DNA of 64,000 bases. Origin: Methylobacterium sp. UNC378MF (GTDB lineage: Bacteria; Pseudomonadota; Alphaproteobacteria; Rhizobiales; Beijerinckiaceae). The DNA is taken from assembly GCF_900103195.1 (NCBI RefSeq), contig NZ_FMWU01000013.1:124001-188000 (forward strand), written 5' to 3'. A program made the position numbers and the translations under genes. Positions 35,247 through 44,464 of the stretch are shown piece after piece. Below the pieces are notes generated by a model. It was not told where the DNA came from. It searched no databases and saw only the letters and a program-made list of their open reading frames with translations. Positions within the stretch are counted from its first letter, which is position 1. Each line of letters begins with the position of its first letter.

Positions 35247-36155
35247 CTATCGGTACGCGGCCTCGTCACCGGAATCGGTCGGATGGGCCAGAGCCCGCTT
35301 GAGGACGTCGCTCATTGGCAGCTCAAGGTTGATGCCCCTGGGCGGGATCGGCTGCTCGAAGTAGCGGCTGTAGAGGCGGCCCACGGTGCCGTCCTGGATC
35401 AGCTCGATCACCGCCCTGTCGACGGCCGCCTTGAAGGCCGGGTCGTCCTTCGGCTCCAGGATACCGTAGGGTGCGAATTCCAGGCCCTTGGTGCCGATCT
35501 TGTAATCCGCCGGCCGCTTGGCGCCCGCCACCGTCGCGTGGGCCAGGGCGTCGTCGTTGATGGCGCCCGTGGCGCGGCCGGTCTCGACGAGCAGGAACAC
35601 TTCCGCGGTGTCCTTGGCCGGCATCACCTGGATGTCGAGCTTGTCGCGGACATTGATCCGGGTGGCAACGCGCTGGGTCTCGCCGCCGGCCTGCGCCGCA
35701 ATGGACTTGCCGCGGAACGAGGCGATGTCGTCGACATCCACCGGCGTGTCCTTCTTGGCCACCAGCACCACCTGCGCCACGAAGGTGGTCGGCGCGAACG
35801 AGACCAGCTTGTGCCGCTCGGGCAGGTTGCTGGCGGTGCCGCATTCCAGATCGATCGTGCCGTTGTTGATCAGCGGGATCCGCGTTGCCGACATCACCGG
35901 CATGTGCCGCACGTCGAGCTTGGGCAGGCCAAGCGCCGCCTTGAGCTTCTGCGCGACGTGCTCGCATATCTCAAGCGAATAGCCCACCGGCTTGGCATTC
36001 TGATCGAGGAAGCCGAAGGGCGGCGACGCGTCCGGGAAGCCGAGGCTGATCTGTCCGGTCGCGCGGATCTTGTCGAGGCGCCCCTGCGCACAGGACGGCG
36101 CGGCAAGCCCGGCCCAGCATAGGGAAGCCAGCAGGAGCGACAGCGTCCTCGACAT
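35247..36155 (-). CDS. Amino-acid ABC transporter substrate-binding protein (orphan)
   Basis: Periplasmic receptor of the polar amino-acid type (SBP_bac_3). Signal peptide from ATG 36155: SRTLSLLLASLCWAGLAAPSCAQ. The mature part has LDKIRATGQISLGFPDASPP, FLDQNAKPVGYSLEIC and GTIDLECGTASNLPER, typical of glutamate/aspartate receptors of the GltI type. 302 residues. GAGGGGGT precedes the start. No permease or ATPase gene is nearby, so it must use a transporter encoded elsewhere. It sits 149 bp from a divergent LysR gene, the normal layout for local control, and 15 bp upstream of threonine aldolase. Confidence 0.9.
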   Translation of the reverse strand: MSRTLSLLLASLCWAGLAAPSCAQGRLDKIRATGQISLGFPDASPPFGFLDQNAKPVGYSLEICEHVAQKLKAALGLPKLDVRHMPVMSATRIPLINNGTIDLECGTASNLPERHKLVSFAPTTFVAQVVLVAKKDTPVDVDDIASFRGKSIAAQAGGETQRVATRINVRDKLDIQVMPAKDTAEVFLLVETGRATGAINDDALAHATVAGAKRPADYKIGTKGLEFAPYGILEPKDDPAFKAAVDRAVIELIQDGTVGRLYSRYFEQPIPPRGINLELPMSDVLKRALAHPTDSGDEAAYR

Positions 36156-36304
36156 GATCCGAACCCCCTCGTTATGTCTGACCCGGCGAAGCACCGAACC
36201 ATCGTCCCGCCCCGGCCTCGTCCGGAAGCTTTGCCGCACGATCCTAGGAGCGGCCGCGCGCCATCGTCCAATGCCGATTCACCCGCCGAGCATACGGATC
36301 TGAT

Positions 36305-37282
36305 ATGGCCGAACGGCGCATGACCTTCCGGCACATCGAGGCCTTCCGGGCCGTGGTGGCCACCGGGTCGATGACCGAGGCGAGCCGCCGGCTCCACACC
36401 TCGCAGCCACAGGTGAGCCGCCTGATCGCGCAGCTGGAGGCGATCACGGGCCTGCCCCTGTTCGATCGGAGCGGGAGCCGTGTTGTCCCTTCCCTCGACG
36501 GGACGCGCTTCCACGCGGAGGTCGAGCGCGCCTTCGTGGGCCTCACGAGCCTCGAATCAGCGGCCGCACGGATCCGTGCCTTCGGCGCCGAGCGGCTGCG
36601 TGTGGCGGCGATGCCGCGTCTGGCGGGAGGGCTCCTCGCGCGGGCAGTCGTGCGATTCCGCGCCGCGCATCCGGACGTGATCGTGGCCATCCATTCCGGC
36701 GACGACGGGACCGTGAACGAGTGGGTCGCCACCGGCTTCTGCGATGCGGCGCTGACGATGCTCTACGGCGAAGCCCCGGAAGCCCGCCTGGAACAGGTCG
36801 AGACGCGCGCCTGCGTCGCCGTCCTGCCGCAGGATCATCCGCTCACCGCGCGGACCGCGCTCGCACCCGAGGATTTCCGCGGCGTTCCCTTCGTCGCCTC
36901 CTCGCTGGGGAGCGCCCTGCGCAGCCGGACCGAGGCCATCTTCGAAGCGGCCGGCGTCGACCTGACCATCACCGCCGAGGCGGGCCTCGGCGCGTCGATC
37001 TGCACCCTGGTCTCGGGCGGGCTCGGGGTCAGCGTGATGAACCCGCTGGCCGCCTACGAGGAGGCAAAGGTCTCGCCGATCGCGATCCGGCCCTTCGCCC
37101 CCGCCCTTCCGGTGCATTTCGCGCTGCTGTTCCCGCCCGACCACGCCCGGGGTCGGCTGATGCGGGCCTTCGGCGCCTGCGCACGGGCAATCCTCTTGGA
37201 GGAACTCGCCCAGCTCCCGGACGCCGCGAACGGGCGTCCGGCCAGTCGACCTCAGGCGGCGCGCTTCTCGGCCCCCGCGTAG
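36305..37282 (+). CDS. LysR family transcriptional regulator
   Basis: DNA-binding regulator with an N-terminal winged helix-turn-helix (TFRHIEAFRAVVATGSMTEA, SRRLHTSQPQVSRLIAQLE) and a C-terminal periplasmic-binding-fold effector domain. 325 residues. Divergent from the solute-binding protein and aldolase genes, with a 149-bp gap where a T-N11-A operator would lie. It is the probable regulator of that pair, with an amino acid as possible effector (inference). Its last ~30 bp overlap the 3' end of the oppositely oriented FadJ-type gene (37252-37282). Confidence 0.92.
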   Translation: MAERRMTFRHIEAFRAVVATGSMTEASRRLHTSQPQVSRLIAQLEAITGLPLFDRSGSRVVPSLDGTRFHAEVERAFVGLTSLESAAARIRAFGAERLRVAAMPRLAGGLLARAVVRFRAAHPDVIVAIHSGDDGTVNEWVATGFCDAALTMLYGEAPEARLEQVETRACVAVLPQDHPLTARTALAPEDFRGVPFVASSLGSALRSRTEAIFEAAGVDLTITAEAGLGASICTLVSGGLGVSVMNPLAAYEEAKVSPIAIRPFAPALPVHFALLFPPDHARGRLMRAFGACARAILLEELAQLPDAANGRPASRPQAARFSAPA

Positions 37283-39453
37283 AAGGTGCCGCCACGCTCG
37301 GCCATCGCAGACAGGTTGTCCGGCACATGGAACCGGGGCCCGTGCTTGGCCTCGAGCTTCCGCGCAAGGTCGACGAACGCCGCCGCGCCCATGAAGTCGA
37401 TGTAGGACAAGGCACCCCCGGTGAACGGCGCGAAGCCGAAGCCGAGGATCGAGCCGACATCGGCCTCGCGCGGGTCGGTGACGACGCCCTCGCCCACCGT
37501 GCGGGCCGCCTCCAGCGCCTGCACCACCAGGAGCCGCTGCTTCAGCTCGGTGAAGTCGACGGAATCGGGATCGAGGCGGTTCGGCTGCAGATCCTTGAGG
37601 CCGGGCCAGAGGCGCTTCGGCGCGCCCTCCGGATAATCGTAGAAGCCCTTGCGGTTCTTGCGGCCGAGGCGACCCTGGTTCTCGACCATCTCGGAGAGGA
37701 TCGCCTTCTGCGCCGGATCCACGGCGCCCTGCCCCACCTGGGCCTCGGTGGCCTTGGCGATCTTGAGCACGAGGTCGAGGGCAACCTCGTCGTTGAGCGA
37801 CAGGGGCCCGACCGGCATGCCTGCCTGCCGCCCGGCGCTCTCGATCATCGCGGGCGGCACGCCCTCGGCCAGCATCTTGTGCCCTTCGAGGATGTAGGCG
37901 CCGACGCAGCGGTTGGCGAAGAAGCCGCGGGCGTCGTTCACCACGATCGGCGTCTTCTTGATCAGGCGCACGTAGTCGAGGGCGGTGGCGAGCGCCGCGT
38001 CGCCGGTGGCCTCGCCCTTGATGATCTCGACGAGCATCATCTTCTCCACGGGCGAGAAGAAGTGGATGCCCACGAACTGCGCCGGGCGCTGCGAGCCCTT
38101 CGCCAGCCCGGTGATCGGCAGGGTCGAGGTGTTGGAGGCGAAGATCGCGTCGGGGCGGATTACCGCCTCGACCTTCTGGATCACCTCGGCCTTCACCTTC
38201 GGATCCTCGAAGACGGCCTCGATCACGAGGTCGCATTCGGCAAGCGCGCCGTAATCCGCCGTGGCGGTGATCCGGCCGAGCAAGGCATCGCGGTCGGCGG
38301 TCTTGGCCCGGCCCTTGTTGATCTGGCCGGTGATGAGCGTGTGGGCGTAGGCCTTGCCCTTCTCGGCGGCCTCGACCGACTGGTCGATCAGCACCACCTC
38401 GAGACCCGCCTGCGCGGTCACGTAGGCCACGCCCGCGCCCATGAAGCCGGCACCGATCACGCCGACCTTGCGTAGATTGGTGGCCGGCACGTCCTTCGGC
38501 CGGCGGGCGCCCTTGTTCAGCTCGCCCATGGAGATGAACAGCGTGCGGATCATCGCCGCCGCCTCGGTCGATCGGAGGATGTGGGCGAAGTACCGGCTCT
38601 CGACCCGCAGGGCGAGGTCCATCGGCAGTTGCAGGCCCTCGTAGACGGAGGCCAGGATCGCCTTGGCGGCCGGGTAATTGTCGTGCGTCTCGCGCCGGTA
38701 GATCGCGTTGGCCGGCGGCCAGATCATCATGCCGGCCGGCGAGTAGACCTTGCCGGAGGGCGCCTTGAACTTCGGCACGTCCCACGGCGCCACCGCCGAG
38801 CCGCCCTCGCGGATCCAGGCCTTGGCGCGTTCGACGATCTCGGCATGCGGCGCCACCGCGTGGATCAGCCCCATGCCCTTGGCCATGGGCGCGCGGATCT
38901 GCTCGCCCTTGAACAGCATCTGGAGGGCGTCGCCGGTCTGCATCAGCCGGGCGACCCGCTGCGTGCCGCCGCCGCCCGGAAACAAGCCGACCTTGATCTC
39001 CGGCAGGCCGACCCGCGTCTTCCCGTCGTCGGAGGCGACCCGGTAATGGCACGAGAGCGCCAGCTCGAAGGCCCCCCCGAGGCAAAGTCCCCGGATCGCC
39101 GCCGCGAAGGGCTTGCCGCAGGTCTCCAGCCGCCGGAACAGGAGAGAGAGTCGCCGGGAAGCGTCGAAGAAGTGGCGCATCGCCACCTCCTCGCCCTGCT
39201 CGGCCTTCAACTGCTCGTAGGCCCGGCCGAGGCCCTGGAGCATGGTGAGGTCGGCACCGCCGGAGAAATTGTCCTTGCCGGTGGCGATGACGCAGCCCTT
39301 GATCGCCGGATCGGAGGCGACCTGCTCGATGATCTGGTCAAGCTGGTCCATCACCCCTTCGGTGATCACGTTCATCGAGCGGCCGGGCATGTCCCAGGTC
39401 GCCACAGCGATGCCGTCGGGATCGGTCTCGAAGCGGAAATCGGTCAGCGTCAC
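37252..39453 (-). CDS. Multifunctional enoyl-CoA hydratase / 3-hydroxyacyl-CoA dehydrogenase (FadJ/FadB type)
   Basis: Carries out the hydration and NAD-dependent oxidation steps of fatty-acid beta-oxidation. 733 residues. The N-terminal crotonase domain has its oxyanion loop AIRGLCLGGAFELALSCHYR and both catalytic Glu (FELAL; GLPEIKVGLFPGGGGTQ). The dehydrogenase domain has NAD-binding GVIGAGFMGAGVAY (~330) and catalytic His in GIHFFSPVEKMMLVEI. The C-terminal dehydrogenase repeat follows (GRKNRKGFYDYP). The start is GTG 39453 with GGGAGGACGG upstream. The matching thiolase lies 1.5 kb further on the same strand, separated by an EAL gene and a DUF2059 gene. Confidence 0.94.
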   Translation of the reverse strand: MTLTDFRFETDPDGIAVATWDMPGRSMNVITEGVMDQLDQIIEQVASDPAIKGCVIATGKDNFSGGADLTMLQGLGRAYEQLKAEQGEEVAMRHFFDASRRLSLLFRRLETCGKPFAAAIRGLCLGGAFELALSCHYRVASDDGKTRVGLPEIKVGLFPGGGGTQRVARLMQTGDALQMLFKGEQIRAPMAKGMGLIHAVAPHAEIVERAKAWIREGGSAVAPWDVPKFKAPSGKVYSPAGMMIWPPANAIYRRETHDNYPAAKAILASVYEGLQLPMDLALRVESRYFAHILRSTEAAAMIRTLFISMGELNKGARRPKDVPATNLRKVGVIGAGFMGAGVAYVTAQAGLEVVLIDQSVEAAEKGKAYAHTLITGQINKGRAKTADRDALLGRITATADYGALAECDLVIEAVFEDPKVKAEVIQKVEAVIRPDAIFASNTSTLPITGLAKGSQRPAQFVGIHFFSPVEKMMLVEIIKGEATGDAALATALDYVRLIKKTPIVVNDARGFFANRCVGAYILEGHKMLAEGVPPAMIESAGRQAGMPVGPLSLNDEVALDLVLKIAKATEAQVGQGAVDPAQKAILSEMVENQGRLGRKNRKGFYDYPEGAPKRLWPGLKDLQPNRLDPDSVDFTELKQRLLVVQALEAARTVGEGVVTDPREADVGSILGFGFAPFTGGALSYIDFMGAAAFVDLARKLEAKHGPRFHVPDNLSAMAERGGTFYAGAEKRAA

Positions 39454-39566
39454 GGTGCCGTCCTCCCAGGAGAGCGTTAGCGAAGTACCAAGGTGGTGAC
39501 GTTAAGGTTGCGTAGAGCGGCGGAGTCCAGGATCCGCCGGTCGGGGGGCACCGACGGAAGCCAGAC

Positions 39567-40346
39567 ATGACGAAGGATATCGGCTGCCGCGCCTGTCGTG
39601 CCGGCACCAAACTCGACTTCGACTTCACGATGGCCTTCCAGCCGATCCTGGACCTCGCCGACGGCTCCGTCTGGGCCTACGAGGCCCTGGTCCGTGGCCC
39701 GAACGGGGAGCCGGCCTACACGATTCTCGATCGGGTGACCGACGAGACCCGCTACCAGTTCGATCAGGCCGCCCGCGTGAAGGCGATCGAACTCGCAGGC
39801 GCGCTGTTTCCGCGCGACAGCGCCACGCGGCTCTCGATCAACTTCATGCCGAATGCGGTCTACGAGCCGAATGCCTGCATCCGCGCCTCGCTGGAGGCGG
39901 CGCGGCGCATCGACTTCGAGCACCGGCGGATCATGTTCGAGTTCACCGAGCAGGAACGCTTCCGGGACCTCGATCACGTCAAGGGCATCGTCGCCGCCTA
40001 CCGGAAGCAGGGCTTCCTGACCGCCCTCGACGATTTCGGCGCGGGCTTCGCGGGCCTGAGCCTGCTTGCCAATTTCCGCCCCGACCTCATCAAGATCGAC
40101 ATGGACGTGCTGCGCGGCCTCGACAGCGATGCCGGACGATACGCCATCGTCTCCGGTGTCGTTGCCATCGCTCGCGCCCTCGACGTGACAGTGCTCGCCG
40201 AGGGGGTCGAGACCGCGGCGGAGCTCGAGGCTCTGCGTAGCATCGGGATCACGCTGGTTCAGGGCTATCACTTCGCCAAGCCCCTTCTGCAGGCGTTGCC
40301 CCCGGTCGCGGGCTTCACCCCCGTGGCGGCCGCGCGCGCAGCCTGA
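39567..40346 (+). CDS. Stand-alone EAL domain protein (c-di-GMP phosphodiesterase)
   Basis: 259 residues made almost entirely of an EAL domain, without GGDEF, sensor or membrane segment. Catalytic features are kept: YEALVRG (Glu39), the N-x-N-like SINFMPNA, FEFTEQE, DDFGAGFAGLSLL with the metal-binding Asp pair, LIKIDMD, LAEGVET and GYHFAKPL. It should hydrolyse c-di-GMP. The N-terminus carries CRAC (residues 7-10), a C-x-x-C pair that could bind metal or sense redox. Divergent from the FadJ-type gene (113 bp) and convergent with the DUF2059 gene (30 bp). Confidence 0.9.
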   Translation: MTKDIGCRACRAGTKLDFDFTMAFQPILDLADGSVWAYEALVRGPNGEPAYTILDRVTDETRYQFDQAARVKAIELAGALFPRDSATRLSINFMPNAVYEPNACIRASLEAARRIDFEHRRIMFEFTEQERFRDLDHVKGIVAAYRKQGFLTALDDFGAGFAGLSLLANFRPDLIKIDMDVLRGLDSDAGRYAIVSGVVAIARALDVTVLAEGVETAAELEALRSIGITLVQGYHFAKPLLQALPPVAGFTPVAAARAA

Positions 40347-40376
40347 GGCCGGCCCGACACGCGCGGCGTCCACCGC

Positions 40377-40883
40377 CTATTTCGGGGCCGGAGCCGGCGC
40401 CGCAATCGGCGGCACCGGCGCGGCGCCCGGCTTCGGGGTGTTGTCGGTCGCTGAAGCGACCGCCAGCATGTTGAGCAGCTTGGTGACGGAGTTCTGCGAG
40501 ATCGCCGTCACCGACGAGTTCGGATCGGCGTTCATCGTCTGGAACTTGAGGTAGGTCGGATCGGAGTAGATCTCGTCGAGATGCTTCAGCTCGGTGAGGC
40601 TGAACTTCTCGGCGTAATCCTTCGACAGCCCCTGGACCATGAGGGTTCGCTGCTTCTCGAACTCGTCCAGCAATTCCTTGCGCACGGCCTCGGCACGGGC
40701 CTCCGGCATCGGCGCCACGGTCTTCTCCAGGGCGACGTTGAACCCGGTCTGGAGGTTCTTGATCAGGGTCTTGTTGACCAGCGTCGTGGCCGCAGCGACG
40801 CGGTCCGCGGCTTCATCGGCACGTGCGGCGACCGGCAGGCTCAGGGTGACGCCCAGACAGAGCGTCGCAATCAGGCGGTTCAA
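40377..40883 (-). CDS. DUF2059 exported protein
   Basis: 168-residue secreted protein: signal peptide (NRLIATLCLGVTLSLPVAARA), then a mostly helical domain (AVRKELLDEFEKQRTLMVQG, FSLTELKHLDEIYSDPTY) that matches DUF2059, and an Ala/Pro tail. The biochemical role of the family is unknown. Helical packing suggests a periplasmic structural or chaperone-like protein. The ribosome site GGGAG lies upstream. It is a single gene convergent with the EAL gene. Confidence 0.85.
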   Translation of the reverse strand: MNRLIATLCLGVTLSLPVAARADEAADRVAAATTLVNKTLIKNLQTGFNVALEKTVAPMPEARAEAVRKELLDEFEKQRTLMVQGLSKDYAEKFSLTELKHLDEIYSDPTYLKFQTMNADPNSSVTAISQNSVTKLLNMLAVASATDNTPKPGAAPVPPIAAPAPAPK

Positions 40884-41004
40884 GGGCTTGTCTCCCGTTG
40901 TTTTATCGTCCGGCCCACTGATGGGGCCGGACGTCGCCCGCGCCTCTAGCAGCGTTCCCGGACTTTGGGGAGCGGCGGTGCGCCGCTCCCTCGCACGCGG
41001 TGGC

Positions 41005-42213
41005 TCACACCCGCTCGATGATGGTCGCGGTGCCCATGCCGGCGCCGATGCACAGCGTGATCAGCGCGCGCTCCTTGCCGGTCCGCTCCAGTTCGTCGAG
41101 CGCCGTGCCGAGGATCATCGCGCCGGTGGCGCCCAGCGGGTGGCCGAGGGCGATCGCGCCGCCGTTCACGTTGACCGCCTCCGGGTCGAGGTCGAACGCC
41201 TGGCAGAAGCGCAGGACGACCGCCGCGAAGGCCTCGTTGACCTCGAACAGGTCGATATCCGACAGGCTCAGGCCCGACTTCGCCAGGACCTTGCGGGTGA
41301 CGTCCACCGGGCCCGTGAGCATGAGGGCGGGGTCCGACCCGATATTGGCGAAGGCGCGGATCCGGGCGCGCGGGCGCAGCCCCGCCGCCTCGCCGGCCGC
41401 CCGGGAGCCGATCAGCACGGCGGCCGCGCCATCCACGATGCCGGAGGAGTTGCCGGCATGGTGGACGTGCTCGACCGTCTCGACGTCCGGATGCGCGTCC
41501 GTCGCAACGGCATCGAAGCCGCCCATCTGGCCCATCTGCACGAAGGAGGCCTTCAGCGCGGCCAGCGACTGCATGTCGGTGCCGGGACGCATGTGCTCGT
41601 CGCGGTCGAGGAGCGTGATGCCGTTCACGTCGCGGACCGGAACCACGGAGCGGTCGAACAGGCCCTCGCCCCAGGACTTCGCCGCGCGCTCCTGCGAGCG
41701 CACCGCATAGGCGTCGCAATCGTCCCGGTTGAAGCCGTACTTGGTGGCGATCAGATCCGCCGACACGCCCTGCGGCATGAAGTAGGACTTGATGGCGATC
41801 GCCGGGTCCACCGGCCATGCGCCGCCCGAGGCGCCGATGCCGATGCGGCTCATCGATTCGACACCGCCGCCCACCGCCATCTCGTGCTGGCCGCTCATGA
41901 CCTGCGCGGCGGCGAAGTTCACGGCGTCGAGACCGGAGGCACAGAAGCGGTTGATCTGCACGCCCGGGACATGCGCGCCGTAATCGGCCACCAGTGCGGC
42001 GGCGCGGGCGATGTCGCCCCCCGCCTCCCCGACCGGATCGACGCAGCCCAGCACCACGTCATCGACGAGGCTCGTGTCGAGGCCGTTGCGGTCCTTGAGC
42101 GCGCGGAGCGCCGTCTCGGCCAGCCGCAGGGCGGTGACTTCGTGGAGGGAGCCGTCCGCCTTGCCGCGCCCGCGCGGCGTGCGAACGTGGTCGTAGATGA
42201 AGGCGTCCGTCAT
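41005..42213 (-). CDS. Acetyl-CoA acetyltransferase (thiolase)
   Basis: Thiolase that cleaves 3-ketoacyl-CoA in beta-oxidation or condenses two acetyl-CoA. 402 residues from ATG 42213 (GGGGGAG upstream); the longer frame to 42396 adds basic non-family sequence. Active-site features are nucleophile Cys91 in INRFCASGLDAV, the NGGAIALGHPLGATGA loop with the catalytic His, and the second Cys in LCIGAGMGTA. Together with the FadJ-type protein upstream on the same strand it likely forms a beta-oxidation set. FadA-like use seems more likely than PHB synthesis, but both fit. Confidence 0.93.
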   Translation of the reverse strand: MTDAFIYDHVRTPRGRGKADGSLHEVTALRLAETALRALKDRNGLDTSLVDDVVLGCVDPVGEAGGDIARAAALVADYGAHVPGVQINRFCASGLDAVNFAAAQVMSGQHEMAVGGGVESMSRIGIGASGGAWPVDPAIAIKSYFMPQGVSADLIATKYGFNRDDCDAYAVRSQERAAKSWGEGLFDRSVVPVRDVNGITLLDRDEHMRPGTDMQSLAALKASFVQMGQMGGFDAVATDAHPDVETVEHVHHAGNSSGIVDGAAAVLIGSRAAGEAAGLRPRARIRAFANIGSDPALMLTGPVDVTRKVLAKSGLSLSDIDLFEVNEAFAAVVLRFCQAFDLDPEAVNVNGGAIALGHPLGATGAMILGTALDELERTGKERALITLCIGAGMGTATIIERV

Positions 42214-42481
42214 CAGCACTCCCCCGGGGCGTCGATCTTCGCCGGTCGGCGACGCGGCCTTACAGGGCCGTCTCGGTTCGCGCCAGTCTGCCACGGGGCG
42301 CGCGCCCTCCGCCAGCCCCGAAAGCAGGGCGCTGGCGAACCGCGCGTGACAGCAGCAATGATTTGGCAGTGATCGTCCGGGGGCGGCATCGATCACGCCG
42401 GAACGGGAAGATTCCCGCAGCCTTTCCGGAGCGAACCTGCTCCGGCGGGAGCAGGTTCTTCCAGAAGATCAAGATGCTCGA

Positions 42482-43978
42482 CTAGTCCTGGAGCATCCGC
42501 TTCAGCAGCTCGACTTCATCACCGAGCACCGAATCTTCGCCGATCTGCTTCTCGATCTTGCGCACGGCATGCAGCACCGTGGTGTGGTCGCGTCCACCGA
42601 ACCGGCGGCCGATCTCCGGCAACGAGCGCAGCGTCAGCACCTTCGAGAGGTACATGGCGATCTGACGCGGCTTGACCACGGCGGCGGTCCGCCGCTCCGA
42701 CAGGATGTCCGAGCGCGAGACGTTGTAGCGCGAGGCGACCAGCTTCTGGATGTCCTCGATCTTGATGCGTTTCGGCTCGCGGTTCTTCACGAGGTCGCGG
42801 ATCGCGCTCTCGGCGGTCTCCATCGTCACGGCGGTGCCGGTGAGCGTCGCGTGGGCCAGCAGGCGGTTCACCGCGCCTTCGAGGTCGCGGCCGTTGGCGG
42901 TGATCGCACGGGCCACGTAGGCCGCCACCTGCGGCGAGACATCGAAGCCCGGATGGGATGCCCGCACCGCGGCGAGCCGCGCCGACAGGATCGAGACGCG
43001 CAGGGCCTCGTCGAGGGCGGTGATCTCGACGACGAGTCCGCCGCCGAGCCGCGAACGCACTCGCTCGTCCAGGGCCTCCAGCTCGGTCGGGGGCCGGTCC
43101 GAGGCGACCACGACCTGACGGCCTGCATCGATGAGCGCGTTGATCGTGTGGCCGAACTCGGCCTGGATCGACTTGCCCTGGATGAACTGCACATCGTCGA
43201 GGATCAGCAGGTCGATACCCCGCAGGCGCTCCTTGTAAGCCAGCGCCGATTGGGTCTTCAGGGCGTTGACGAAGCCGTACATGAACCGGTCGGCGGTCAG
43301 GTAGATCACCCGGCGCCCGGCTTCGCGGGCGGCATGGCCGATTCCGTGCAGCAGGTGGGTCTTGCCCAGCCCGACGCCGGCATGGAGGTAGAGCGGGTTG
43401 TAGAGCGCGCCCTCCCCCTGGTGATTGGCGACCCGCTCGGCAGCTGCATGCGCCAGGGCGTTGGAGCGCCCGATCACGAAGCTCGCGAAGGTCAGCCGCG
43501 CGTCCAGCGGCGTGCCGCTGAGGTCGCCGCCGGCCTCGGCATTGCGCGCCTCGGGCGAGGGCGAGACCGCGGCGACCGGCATCGGCGCGCTGGTCGCGTG
43601 GAGGCGAGCGAGCGGGCCGCTGGCCGGGCCGGGCTTCGAAACGCCCGCGGCGACCGGACGGACCGGGGCCCCGGTCCCGCGCACGCCGACCTCGATCCGC
43701 GCGATCTCCTCGACCTCGGCCTTGAACGTGTTGAGCACGCGGTCGAGGTAGTGCGACTCGATCCAGCTCTTAAGGAAGCGGGTCGGGACCGTCAGCCGGG
43801 CCGTTCCGCCGGCAACAGCCTCCAGCTCCAGACGGGCAAACCAGCTCGCGAACACATCTTCGCCAAGCTCAGCCCGCAGCCGGCGCTTCACCCGCGCCCA
43901 GGCGGACCCGTAATCCGCGTTGCCGCCGCTGCGGCCCCCGTCGTCGTCGCTCGCCACCGTTCCGTCGACACGCATCAT
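42482..43978 (-). CDS. dnaA: Chromosomal replication initiator protein DnaA
   Basis: AAA+ initiator that binds DnaA boxes and opens the origin. 498 residues: N-terminal DnaB/regulator-interaction domain ([20 protein letters not shown]), a variable linker with low-complexity Pro/Ala (105-155), the AAA+ domain with Walker A GVGLGKT (201-207) and Walker B DLLILDD (256-262), and a C-terminal DNA-binding domain with the DnaA signature [23 protein letters not shown] 43978 follows GGGAGAG, and an ATG directly after it is also possible. rpsT lies upstream, an order common in Hyphomicrobiales. The intervening 400 bp carry many GANTC sites, suggesting control by CcrM methylation as described for Caulobacter dnaA. 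Confidence 0.97.
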   Translation of the reverse strand: MMRVDGTVASDDDGGRSGGNADYGSAWARVKRRLRAELGEDVFASWFARLELEAVAGGTARLTVPTRFLKSWIESHYLDRVLNTFKAEVEEIARIEVGVRGTGAPVRPVAAGVSKPGPASGPLARLHATSAPMPVAAVSPSPEARNAEAGGDLSGTPLDARLTFASFVIGRSNALAHAAAERVANHQGEGALYNPLYLHAGVGLGKTHLLHGIGHAAREAGRRVIYLTADRFMYGFVNALKTQSALAYKERLRGIDLLILDDVQFIQGKSIQAEFGHTINALIDAGRQVVVASDRPPTELEALDERVRSRLGGGLVVEITALDEALRVSILSARLAAVRASHPGFDVSPQVAAYVARAITANGRDLEGAVNRLLAHATLTGTAVTMETAESAIRDLVKNREPKRIKIEDIQKLVASRYNVSRSDILSERRTAAVVKPRQIAMYLSKVLTLRSLPEIGRRFGGRDHTTVLHAVRKIEKQIGEDSVLGDEVELLKRMLQD

Positions 43979-44066
43979 TGGCTCTCCCGACGCTGCCCGC
44001 GGAAGTCCGCAGGCCGCGCGTACGCACGAATTACGCCTTCAGCGTCCCGCAAGAACGGGCGGGACA

Positions 44067-44339
44067 GAGTCCTCTGGACGGAGTCAACCCCACCGCGAGG
44101 AACTTTTGCCGATTGGGAGAGCCTATCAACAATTACCTACGGTTCCTTTAACAGTGGGACTTGTGGGGACGGCGCGGATTCCCATTCGCAAGTGTTCCCG
44201 GAGGCGCAGAACACGGACGCTAGAGTCTTGGCGAATCGGATTGATTCGTATGAGTCCCAAAATCGTCGTGTTATGCTTGACCTGGGTCAGTTTCTGTTAA
44301 GCTACACGCGGTTTCCGGACTCCGCAATCGCGTTGATTC
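44067..44339. promoter_or_regulatory. GANTC (CcrM) site cluster upstream of dnaA
   Basis: Nine GANTC sites: 44067 GAGTC, 44081 GAGTC, 44177 GATTC, 44223 GAGTC, 44233 GAATC, 44243 GATTC, 44252 GAGTC, 44318 GACTC and 44335 GATTC. A 273-bp stretch of this G+C-rich DNA would be expected to hold about one. The region is also visibly richer in A+T (for example 44120-44155) and carries TTAACAGT twice (44148-44155, 44350-44357). No exact DnaA box (TTATCCACA) is seen; CTATCAACA near 44123 is a two-mismatch match. Best read as a cell-cycle-regulated dnaA promoter, with an origin as the alternative. Confidence 0.7.
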
Positions 44340-44410
44340 TTGGATAGGGTTAACAGTTCGCGGCGACGCGGAACTCGGGGGCGATCGCCCAAGCCAGGAC
44401 AGCGCGCACG

Positions 44411-44436
44411 AAAAAGCCCGGCGCGAAGGCCGGGCT
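44411..44436 (-). terminator. Intrinsic terminator of rpsT
   Basis: Read on the minus strand: stem AGCCCGGC / GCCGGGCT with a 6-base loop, followed by TTTTT (the A run at 44411-44415 on the plus strand). It lies about 30 bp after the rpsT stop. It isolates rpsT from dnaA. Confidence 0.88.
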
Positions 44437-44464
44437 CGAAATCGTCTCGGACGTGCGTGACGTT

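Noticed and set aside
44278..44289. TGACC-TG-GGTCA palindrome as a dnaA operator
   Set aside because: Arms of only 5 bp; likely by chance, and no known regulator matches.
43920..44347. Plus-strand ORFs running through the dnaA upstream region
   Set aside because: They begin inside dnaA antisense sequence, have no ribosome site, and cross the GANTC regulatory region.
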